From positions 186,001-250,000 of the forward strand of contig NZ_FOCB01000003.1 of the NCBI RefSeq assembly GCF_900109995.1: a DNA stretch of 64,000 bases. The letters run 5' to 3'. The position numbers were made by a program, and so were the translations under genes. Position 1 is the stretch's first letter; the number at the start of each line of letters is the position of its first letter. Positions 28,401 to 34,694 of the stretch are shown here, in pieces. The DNA is from Pseudomonas sp. ok272 (GTDB lineage Bacteria > Pseudomonadota > Gammaproteobacteria > Pseudomonadales > Pseudomonadaceae). The notes beneath the pieces are model-generated. The model worked only from the letters and a program-made list of their open reading frames with translations. It was not told the DNA's origin and made no database searches.

Positions 28401-30033
28401 AGTGTTCATCCATAAAGTGAACACCCGGCTGCAGGAGTACGACGTGCCGATCCGCCAGCTCAGGTCGCTGAACATCATCGACACCGTCCCCAACTACCAG
28501 AGTTCGATGATTGATTACCTGGGCAAGCAGTTACTGCTGACCCGTTCCGCCGTCGCCGAGCGCCTGGATACGTTTCGCGAAAAGTTCACCTCGACCCTGG
28601 ACACCCTCGAAAACGAAAACGCGGCCAACCCGAAACGACAAGCCGCCAGCGCCTCCGCGATGTCGGACATGAACCAGGAGATGATCAATCGCCTGGAGTA
28701 CGCCGAGACTCGCTACCGGGAACTGGAAAGCCTCGGCGCCGAAGGCCTCAAGGTCATCCAGGAGAACATACGCGCCTTGCCGTCCATCAAGCTCTACGAC
28801 CTCAAGGCCCTGCAAGTCACCCTGGCCAGCTATCTCTGCGTCGGCACGGGAACGGGCGAGGCGTTCGCCAGCGCCCGCACGCAGATCCACGAGATCGTCG
28901 ATGCCGCCGACCTCAACATTCAGAGCTGGGTAGAGACCGTCGCTGAAGCCAACATCACCCACCTGGACGAGCGCATCGAAGTCCTCAACAGCCTGGCCGA
29001 GCAGTTCGCCATTGTCGATCAGCGCCTGCTGGACCTGCACGCGCAGTACCCCGAGCAGGTCAACCGTGAACCGTTGGAAAGCCTGCGCCAGCGAATCGAC
29101 GCCTTCAACCAACACACCGTGCGCGAACTGGCCGTGAGCCTGCGGGAACGAAAAGCCCTGGCACCCAAGCCCAGCACATCGAAGGACGTGACCACGCCCA
29201 AGCGCAAAGTCATCAAGACCCGCTACAACGGCGTGCTGGTGGGCGAGCCCCACGCCGCGGACGCCGGGCTGGTCGACGTCAAGGCGCCCATGACCGGCAA
29301 GATCATCGCCACCTTCCACGAAAAAACCCCGGGGGTCTGGGTCGAGCGTGAAAGACCGTCCACCCACCCGCGCCCGCCATCCGCCAAGGATTTGACCAGC
29401 AGCCTCGAAGGCGCGGAAACACTCCTGGCCCAAGAACCGGCCAGCACCGCACGGACCGTGGCGCACGCCAGCAAGCCCGGACGCATCCCAGTGGAAATCG
29501 AAGAGATGTTCCACCAGTACGCCGCCCGCCTGGAACACGCCAGCGGCCTGATCGAGCACGCCCTGACCCAACTCAACCTCACCGAAAGCGACCGCCCTTC
29601 CGCCGCCGGGCTCAACCGGCGACTCAATGACGCCGCCCAGCGACTCTACGCACTGGGCACCCAGACGCGCATCAACATGACCAAGCAGCAACCGCCCACG
29701 GCGACGCGGGTGCAGTGGTTGCACGATCAGGGGCAGGTCAAGATTGCCAAGGTCCTCGCCCGGCGTCGCCTCAAAGGCCCCGGCAGAGACTACCTGGACG
29801 AGTACGAAGTGCGCGACCACTCAACCCACGCGGTGTTGTGGTACGCGCATTTCCACTATGCCTCGCCAGACGCCGCGGCCATGGACTTTACCGCCGGCCA
29901 CCTGAAGACCCGCGAGCAACAAAAACTCGGCGGCGCGTTCCAGCGCACCGGCTTGACCGACCACGACCAGATCGCGGTGTACCGCAGTGAAATCGCCCCG
30001 GCACTGGCCAAGTCGTTGTTCTTCGAGCGCTGA
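25408..30033 (+). CDS. Giant DUF6543/dermonecrotic-toxin-like protein, second of tandem pair
   Basis: This 1,541-residue protein is colinear with the preceding one: YLDGEHFLTQ near residue 100, LPEWLIAGSDLDIATYSRYV at ~350, GPCLLYRPLLEPVL at ~596, hydrophobic segments at ~721-745 and ~768-786, YALEGKWYAPVGERWFEV at ~881, a long helical region, and VLWYAHFHYASPDA at ~1480. The sequences have diverged widely between these landmarks, so the duplication is old. The ATG at 25408 has AAAGGA seven bases upstream; a TTG at 25402 is unlikely. The 20-base gap to the first gene implies cotranscription and perhaps a heteromeric complex. No signal peptide, NEL ligase signature or immunity gene was seen. 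Confidence 0.8.
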   Translation: MPNDSAVNSLPDDTQYPASTYALLTQLTTGPTSREVAATTLRSALKELYPTLDIDPDQAMVVTPGWRIDGDLIRPAPARYESLTSVLARQALSPQPVIYLDGEHFLTQQPDAQPVVHLPVDITAIARLINELSELLSEAFEEQQLDYWNASNADTGPRWQTLSQSLRKVWDVTSVEGWDEHDCAIARALFQFPEAATRPGLAPYTVRAYLIDIDTLRRDIFTHVGFADIAVVIGEHDQQQRILTYSLVNGYEKFESLAQLGATMPERFNQAPHDMTVQWRLFEPGGDFFDSLATTLISLQLDAIASTGSAELEDPATPSTSTPTIAHVLPVIEDLSDHTLSHIQEIHQRLPEWLIAGSDLDIATYSRYVIELANLHTQHQGQSFRDGIAPIRDYAREQLHNRLQAQPNGARLNLDQVEVVIESPVVWGTFVQPGATDITRRSLIDLALENLTGLPTGQASVLYNGGPAPEWLTYSYLKTLIESLDIGAHYPALIKRQLLDDPVQSASRQQLYSDHLRVQLPLLALQLKVQRQAGLSQQGYRYVAAAMQPQAHQRYVEGQEIVVRRLAFIPTLRPGHEQDVVANMFVIGPKDSSQGPCLLYRPLLEPVLTQFPSRQNLLYAIKHQRELRESVLAWLPEGAQFNYAQYVLPNKLPSPWTLTQALVDSQTLLYMSGPITLSDEQLGSELLATLFKDNANAMVELATRQSVSNAQKRWTSLRRAGWQIFNVALPFMGRTVGIAAWIWQIMDDLQTVEQAQDVADEPMQWTAQVNLLLDLGMALILHLALRQPRRQASRKPQEILSTPLIPLPEKPVPVPKNTTVRQTSNIVGSELPVTHQGALLTHGALNRTPASLGATLDRFKTAKPAGLDEPSQQPGPHRHLYALEGKWYAPVGERWFEVKVDDNDHVVIVDPLNHARTGPVLVRNLAGSWFVDTRLHLRGGGFRNRRRAAQQAKPSRIETLRKGLSAFDANELSGLVDVRQAHSEIGNTPGPSTNLRREVFIHKVNTRLQEYDVPIRQLRSLNIIDTVPNYQSSMIDYLGKQLLLTRSAVAERLDTFREKFTSTLDTLENENAANPKRQAASASAMSDMNQEMINRLEYAETRYRELESLGAEGLKVIQENIRALPSIKLYDLKALQVTLASYLCVGTGTGEAFASARTQIHEIVDAADLNIQSWVETVAEANITHLDERIEVLNSLAEQFAIVDQRLLDLHAQYPEQVNREPLESLRQRIDAFNQHTVRELAVSLRERKALAPKPSTSKDVTTPKRKVIKTRYNGVLVGEPHAADAGLVDVKAPMTGKIIATFHEKTPGVWVERERPSTHPRPPSAKDLTSSLEGAETLLAQEPASTARTVAHASKPGRIPVEIEEMFHQYAARLEHASGLIEHALTQLNLTESDRPSAAGLNRRLNDAAQRLYALGTQTRINMTKQQPPTATRVQWLHDQGQVKIAKVLARRRLKGPGRDYLDEYEVRDHSTHAVLWYAHFHYASPDAAAMDFTAGHLKTREQQKLGGAFQRTGLTDHDQIAVYRSEIAPALAKSLFFER

Positions 30034-30079
30034 TCACAATGGCGTTGCTTCAGTCGATGTGAGGGCTACCGGGCGGGCC

Positions 30080-30340
30080 CCTTCGCGAGCAAGAATCTGG
30101 GTTGAGCCCGTAGGAGCGAGGCTTGCCCGCGAAGAGGCCGGCACAGCCAGCATCACCATTGACTGACCCACCGCTTTCGCGAGCGGGCTCGCTCCCACGG
30201 GGATCCGTGTCGAGCGCCGGATTTGCATTCGCCGTGGACCCGCGTGGGAGCGAGCCCGCTCGCGAAGGCGCTGTATCAGTCGGCATCTCAGTCAGCTGAC
30301 AGGCTGCATTCGCCGGCAAGCCGGTCTCGCTTGTGTGGGT
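30080..30340. repeat. Cluster of four REP units
   Basis: REP half-sites occur at about 30108-30134 (TAGGAGCGAGGCTTGCCCGC), 30174-30200 (TTTCGCGAGCGGGCTCGCTC), 30242-30268 (GGGAGCGAGCCCGCTCGCGA) and 30307-30336 (CGCCGGCAAGCCGGTCTCGC). They fill the gap between the giant gene and the convergent MocR gene. Three REP subclasses are mixed. Confidence 0.85.
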
Positions 30341-30391
30341 TTGCCCGCGATGGCGCTGGTTCTGTCAATGAAGACCGTGGCCGTTTGGTGC

Positions 30392-31942
30392 TCAGCCACA
30401 CCAAACCGCCTTCAAACGCGCCACCGCCGCCTCGATCGCCAGCGGTGGCACCCCGGCAAACCCGAGCACCAGCCCCGCACGCTGGTCATCGGGGACGCTG
30501 GAGTCCGGCAACCAGTAATGGCTCAAGCCATTGACTTCGACCTCGGCCCCCACCGCTTGCTCGACCAATTCGCGCTCGCGGGCCAGGCTGTCCACGCGCA
30601 CCATCACGTGCAACCCGGCCACCACCTGGGGCAGCGCCCGTACCCCGGCAATGTCCGCTGGCCAGGCGGCCAGCAAGGCATCACGCCGATTCAGCGCCGC
30701 CCGGCGCATGCGCCGTATGTGCCGCTGGAAATGCCCGGCGGCCATGAACTCGGCCATCACCGCCTGGGTGCTGACCTCCGAATGGCGCACATCCACTGCC
30801 CGGCGCTGGGCGAACGCGTCCACCAAGCCCATCGGCAACACCAGATACCCCAGGCGCAAGGCCGGGAACGCCACCTTGCCGAAAGTGCCGACATAGATCA
30901 CCCGCCCCTGGCGGTCCAATGCCGCGAGCGGCGCCAGGGGTGCGCCGCTGTAACGGTACTCGCCGTCGTAGTCATCCTCGACGATCCAGCCGTCGGTGCG
31001 CTCGGCCCAGGCCAGCAGTTCCAGGCGCCGGGCCAGGCTCATGATCACCCCGGTCGGGTACTGGTGCGACGGCGTGACATAGGCCAAGCGGCAATCTGCC
31101 AACGCGCCCAGTTCGGCGCAGTCGATGCCATCGCTGTCCACTGCCACGCCGTGCAGCCGCGCCCCGGCCACGGCGAACGCATGGCCGGCGGCGCGATAGC
31201 CGGGATTCTCCACCGCCACCCCATCCCCCCGCGCCACCAGCAGCTGTGCACAAAGGCTAATCCCCTGCTGTGCGCCGCTGGTGATCACAATTTGTTCAGC
31301 GCTGCACTGCAGACCACGGGAACTGCGCAAATACGCGGCAATCAACCCACGCAAACGCGCATCCCCCTCCGGCGCGCCGTAACACAACTGCTGCAAGTCC
31401 GGCTTGCGCCAGAAAGCCGCCGTCAGCTTGGCCCAGACCTCGAACGGGAACAGATCGAACGCCGGCACCCCGACCCGAAAAGCCCGTGGCGGACCACTCG
31501 GCGGCCGGGGTAAATGATGCTTTTCAACCCGCGCCAGCGCAGCACTGTGGATAACTTTACTGGATGAAACCACAGGTAAATCCAGCCAATTTGTGGATAA
31601 ACCTGTGGGTAAGCCTGTTGATAACCCTGTGGATACTTGTGTGGATAGTTTTTTCGCCGGCAACACGCTGGCGGGCAATTGCGCGACGTACGTCCCATCG
31701 CCCACCCGCCCTTCAATGAAGCCCTCGGCATACAGCTGATCGTAGGCCCGCACCACGCTGTTGCGTGAAATCGACAGCGCCGCCGCCAGGTCGCGGCTGG
31801 CCGGCAATCGGGTGCCGCCCACCAGCCGGCCGTCGAGCACCCGCACGCTCAAGGCCTGGTAGAGCTGGCGGCTCAAGCCCTTGCGCCGATCCAGCTCGAT
31901 GCCGGCGGGGTTGAACGACAGGGACGGTGTCGGGCTGTTCAT
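30392..31942 (-). CDS. MocR/PdxR-type regulator (GntR helix-turn-helix fused to aminotransferase fold)
   Basis: This 516-residue transcription factor has a GntR winged helix (residues ~22-90: GTRLPASRDLAAALSISRNS, VRAYDQLYAEGFIEGRVGDGTYV) and a fold-type-I aminotransferase domain (~155-516) that should bind PLP through a lysine near residue 356 (YVGTFGKVAF). The linker at residues 99-117 contains LST/VST/LPT repeats encoded by 12-bp tandem DNA units that look like DnaA boxes. The gene diverges from a PaiB-like gene, its likely target. Relatives (PdxR, GabR, TauR) control vitamin B6 or amine metabolism; the ligand here is unknown. Confidence 0.88.
   Translation of the reverse strand: MNSPTPSLSFNPAGIELDRRKGLSRQLYQALSVRVLDGRLVGGTRLPASRDLAAALSISRNSVVRAYDQLYAEGFIEGRVGDGTYVAQLPASVLPAKKLSTQVSTGLSTGLPTGLSTNWLDLPVVSSSKVIHSAALARVEKHHLPRPPSGPPRAFRVGVPAFDLFPFEVWAKLTAAFWRKPDLQQLCYGAPEGDARLRGLIAAYLRSSRGLQCSAEQIVITSGAQQGISLCAQLLVARGDGVAVENPGYRAAGHAFAVAGARLHGVAVDSDGIDCAELGALADCRLAYVTPSHQYPTGVIMSLARRLELLAWAERTDGWIVEDDYDGEYRYSGAPLAPLAALDRQGRVIYVGTFGKVAFPALRLGYLVLPMGLVDAFAQRRAVDVRHSEVSTQAVMAEFMAAGHFQRHIRRMRRAALNRRDALLAAWPADIAGVRALPQVVAGLHVMVRVDSLARERELVEQAVGAEVEVNGLSHYWLPDSSVPDDQRAGLVLGFAGVPPLAIEAAVARLKAVWCG
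31546..31648. repeat. Array of DnaA-box-like 9-mers, 12-bp period, inside the MocR gene
   Basis: On the plus strand, six 9-mers start at 31546, 31592, 31604, 31616, 31628 and 31640: TGTGGATAA twice, then TGTGGGTAA, TGTTGATAA, TGTGGATAC and TGTGGATAG. The first two are exact complements of the TTATCCACA DnaA box and the rest differ at one base. Five are spaced exactly 12 bp, one box per four codons of the linker. Confidence 0.8.
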
Positions 31943-32047
31943 GGCAACGGAACCTGGGTGATTGGACCTATAAAAATAGCCTTTAATGGCTCTTACAACG
32001 AACCAATAGCCTGCCTAGGATGCAGGCATTCGCCAAGGAAAACTTCC

Positions 32048-32677
32048 ATGTACCTCCCCAGCGCCTTTGCCGTCGACGACCTCACTGCCCTGCACCAACA
32101 GATCCTCGACACCCGCCTGGCAGTGCTCGTCACCCAGGGAGAACAAGGCCTGCAAGCCAGCCACCTGCCACTGCTGCTCAACCCCGGCGAAGGCCCGCAC
32201 GGCACGCTCTACGGCCACCTGGCCCGCGCCAACCGGCAGTGGCAGGCGCTGCAAGCCGGGGCCGAGGCGCTGGTGATCTTTGCCGGGGCGGATGCCTACG
32301 TCAGCCCCTCGTTCTACCCCGCCAAGGCCGAGCACGGCAAAGTCGTGCCGACCTGGAACTACGTCGCCGTCCACGCCTCTGGCACCGCCGAGGTGTTCAG
32401 CGATGCCGAACGCTTGCTCAGGCTGGTCAGCGCCCTGACCGAGCGTCACGAAAGCGGCCGTGCCCAACCGTGGAAGGTCGACGATGCCCCGGCCCAGTAC
32501 ATCGATGGCATGCTCAAGGCCATCGTCGGCTTCGCCCTGCCGATCCAGCGCCTGGAAGGCAAGCGCAAGCTCAGCCAGAACCGCAGCACCGCAGACATCG
32601 CCGGCGTACGTGAAGGACTGGCCGCCAGTCCCGACCCGCACGACCAGGCCCTCGCCCACTTGATGCCCAAGGAATGA
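32048..32677 (+). CDS. PaiB-like FMN-binding protein
   Basis: This 209-residue protein belongs to the PaiB family, described as FMN-binding transcriptional repressors but with a split-barrel fold shared with flavin oxidoreductases. Family features are MYLPSAF at the start, the central SPSFYPAKAEHGKVVPTWNYVAVHASG and the C-terminal GKRKLSQNRSTADIAGV. I chose the ATG at 32048 with an AAGGAA site; the 30-residue extension to 31958 has no family match and overlaps the MocR promoter region. It diverges from the MocR gene and is followed by two acetyltransferase genes in a tight cluster, reminiscent of paiAB in Bacillus, where PaiA is an acetyltransferase. Confidence 0.88.
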   Translation: MYLPSAFAVDDLTALHQQILDTRLAVLVTQGEQGLQASHLPLLLNPGEGPHGTLYGHLARANRQWQALQAGAEALVIFAGADAYVSPSFYPAKAEHGKVVPTWNYVAVHASGTAEVFSDAERLLRLVSALTERHESGRAQPWKVDDAPAQYIDGMLKAIVGFALPIQRLEGKRKLSQNRSTADIAGVREGLAASPDPHDQALAHLMPKE

Positions 32678-32679
32678 AC

Positions 32680-33126
32680 ATGAGCCCGATCGAGATCCGC
32701 CGCGTCACCGCCGACGACCACGCCGCCTGGCTGCCCCTGTGGCACGCCTACCTGCGCTTCTACAACACCGAGTTGCCCGAGGCGGTGACCCAGAACACCT
32801 GGCAGCGTTTACTCGACCCGAGCGAGCCCACCCACGCGGCGCTGGCCTGGGCCGATGGTAAGGCGGTGGGCATGGTGCACTTCATCTACCACCGCTCGAA
32901 CTGGAGCATTGAAAACGCCTGCTACCTGCAAGACCTGCTGGTGGCCCCTGAAACCCGTGGCACCGGCGTCGGCCGCCAACTGATCGAGTTCGTCTACACC
33001 ACGGCCAAGGCCGACGGCTGCGCCAAAGTGCACTGGCTGACCCACGAAACCAACGCCACCGCGATCCAGCTCTACGAGCGCATCGCCGAACGCCCCGGCT
33101 TCATCCAATTCCGCAAAGGCCTTTAA
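32680..33126 (+). CDS. GNAT-family N-acetyltransferase
   Basis: This 148-residue acetyl-CoA-dependent acetyltransferase has the GNAT acetyl-CoA loop (LLVAPETRGTGVGRQLIEF, with the RGxGxG pattern) and the following beta-strand and helix (KVHWLTHETNATAIQLYERI). The start at 32680 has AAGGA six bases upstream; an ATG at 32674 overlaps the PaiB stop and is an alternative. It is translationally close to the PaiB-like gene. The substrate is unknown; the gene pair resembles paiBA, where the acetyltransferase acts on polyamines, but that parallel is inference. Confidence 0.86.
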   Translation: MSPIEIRRVTADDHAAWLPLWHAYLRFYNTELPEAVTQNTWQRLLDPSEPTHAALAWADGKAVGMVHFIYHRSNWSIENACYLQDLLVAPETRGTGVGRQLIEFVYTTAKADGCAKVHWLTHETNATAIQLYERIAERPGFIQFRKGL

Positions 33127-33143
33127 GGTTCAAGGAGCACCGC

Positions 33144-33815
33144 ATGAGCACTGCATTGGCTGACTGGAAAGGCGCCCCGGCCCCCTCCGCGCCATTGATC
33201 GAAGGGCGCTTCATCCGCCTTGAGAAACTCGACCCGGCCCGCCACGGCGACGCCCTGTTCCACGCCCTGCAAGGCCCCGGCGCGGACCTCAAGCTCTGGG
33301 ACTATCTGCCTTACGGACCGTTCCTCGAGCGCAGCGCCTTCAATGACTGGCTGAACAACCACGCGGCCCACAGCGACCCGTACTTCTTCAGCGTCATCGA
33401 CAAAGCCACGGGCCAGGCACAAGGCCTCCTCGGCCTGATGTCCATCGTCCCGGCCCAGGGCCGCATCGAAATCGGCCACGTCACCTTCGGCGCACCGATG
33501 CAACGCTCACCCCGGAGCACCGAAGCGGTGTACCTGCTGGCCAAGCACTCATTCGAACTGGGCTACCGGCGCCTGGAATGGAAGTGCAACAACGCCAACG
33601 CCCGCTCCAAATACGCCGCCGAACGGTTCGGCTTCAGCTACGAAGGCCTGTTCCGCCAGCACATGGTGGTCAAAGGCAAAAACCGCGACACCGCCTGGTA
33701 CTCCATCCTCGACGGCGAATGGCCGACGATTGGCGCCGGGTTTGAACGCTGGCTGGCGGACGACAACCAGACCGCGTCGGGGCAAGTGAAGACGCTGGTG
33801 GAGTGTCGCGGGTGA
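33144..33815 (+). CDS. GNAT-family N-acetyltransferase, RimJ/RimL-like
   Basis: This 223-residue acetyltransferase is of the RimL-like group (Acetyltransf_3): LIEGRFIRLEKLDPARHGDALF at the N-terminus, GLLGLMSIVPAQGRIEIGHVTF in the centre, and the conserved RRLEWKCNNANARSKYAAERFGFSYEGLFRQH near the end. The group acetylates protein N-termini, aminoacyl groups or small molecules; the specific target cannot be told. An AAGGAGC site precedes the ATG. It starts 17 bases after the previous GNAT gene and ends the PaiB-GNAT-GNAT cluster. Confidence 0.87.
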   Translation: MSTALADWKGAPAPSAPLIEGRFIRLEKLDPARHGDALFHALQGPGADLKLWDYLPYGPFLERSAFNDWLNNHAAHSDPYFFSVIDKATGQAQGLLGLMSIVPAQGRIEIGHVTFGAPMQRSPRSTEAVYLLAKHSFELGYRRLEWKCNNANARSKYAAERFGFSYEGLFRQHMVVKGKNRDTAWYSILDGEWPTIGAGFERWLADDNQTASGQVKTLVECRG

Positions 33816-33920
33816 TGAGCGCGTGAAGTAAAAATCCCAGGCGTGCCTGCAATGCTTCTCGATGTCGCAGTAACACCCGTGACGAGCGAGCTTGCTCGCG
33901 CGGGACTGCATCGCCGTCCT

Positions 33921-34135
33921 TTCGAGGGGCCGAACGCTAGGGGCGAGACCTTTGCTTCCTTTGGGCTGGGCCGGCACTCCGGCGTCTGCCAAAGGGAGTC
34001 GACCGTCAGGGCGAAACCAACAGCCGCCGCACCCTCAGCAATGGATATGTACACCAACCGCCAGAGGTCGGACGGCTGTCAGGCCGCCTTCGCGACGGTG
34101 CGGCGATCCGACAAGCCCGCACCCACCCTGGTCTG
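33921..34135. repeat. Dispersed ~180-bp repeat, copy 2
   Basis: From TTCGAGGGGCCGAACGCTAG to GGATATGTACACCAACCGCC this matches 7207-7384, with an extra TGGGCCGGCACTCC segment. The closing REP is degenerate. The rest of 33816-34694 holds this repeat, the nested REP/MITE below and no supported gene. Confidence 0.85.
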
Positions 34136-34168
34136 AGGCGAACACACATCCCGTGTCAGGCCCGGATC

Positions 34169-34428
34169 CTTGTAGGAGCGAGGCTTGCCCTAATGCCAGT
34201 CAGTTAAGCGAAACCCGCGTGGGAGCGAGCCTGCTCGCGATAGCAGTAGGTCAGTCAACGGAGATGTTGGCTGTGTTGCCGTCTTCGCGAGCAGGCTCGC
34301 TCCCACAGGTTTGGCGCCTTAACTGACTGGCATTAAGGCTTGCCCGCGAAGGCGGTAAGCCTGACCACATCGATGTTGAATGGGCTGGCCGCTTCGCGGG
34401 CAAGCCTCGCTCCTACGGGCTCAACCCA
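34169..34428. repeat. REP pair of the CGAGGCTTGCCCGCGAAGG class, interrupted by a MITE (copy B)
   Basis: The outer inverted REP pair (TGTAGGAGCGAGGCTTGCCC to GGGCAAGCCTCGCTCCTACG) is the counterpart of 19219-19452. Here the MITE interrupts the left arm instead of the right. The shared tail GATGGCGGTGACGAGCGGCA continues to about 34465. Confidence 0.85.
34191..34335. mobile_element. 145-bp MITE carrying a REP pair, copy B
   Basis: It has the same 18-bp terminal inverted repeats and REP cargo as copy A, with one base different (CCCGCG versus CCCACG). It is flanked by the 10-bp direct repeat AGGCTTGCCC (34181-34190 and 34336-34345), the exact reverse complement of the copy A duplication. Confidence 0.85.
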
Positions 34429-34694
34429 GAGTCCTGCTCGCGATGGCGGTGACGAGCGGCATGGCTAAGACAGTTGCTCCCACAGTTTTTGGACCGAGGT
34501 ACATCCACAAGCGACAGGTCGTCTGTAAGCCCATTCGCCAGCACCGATCAGCCATAAACACCCACACCCCATTCAGCACGCAATTTCCCCAAGCCCCCTC
34601 AGACCCCACCAGCTCCAGACCCGGAACCGCCTGACATCGCCCACCTCAGCCCCTCCCCTAGAGTTCCGCCTCCTGTCAAAAGAGGCTGAACTCA

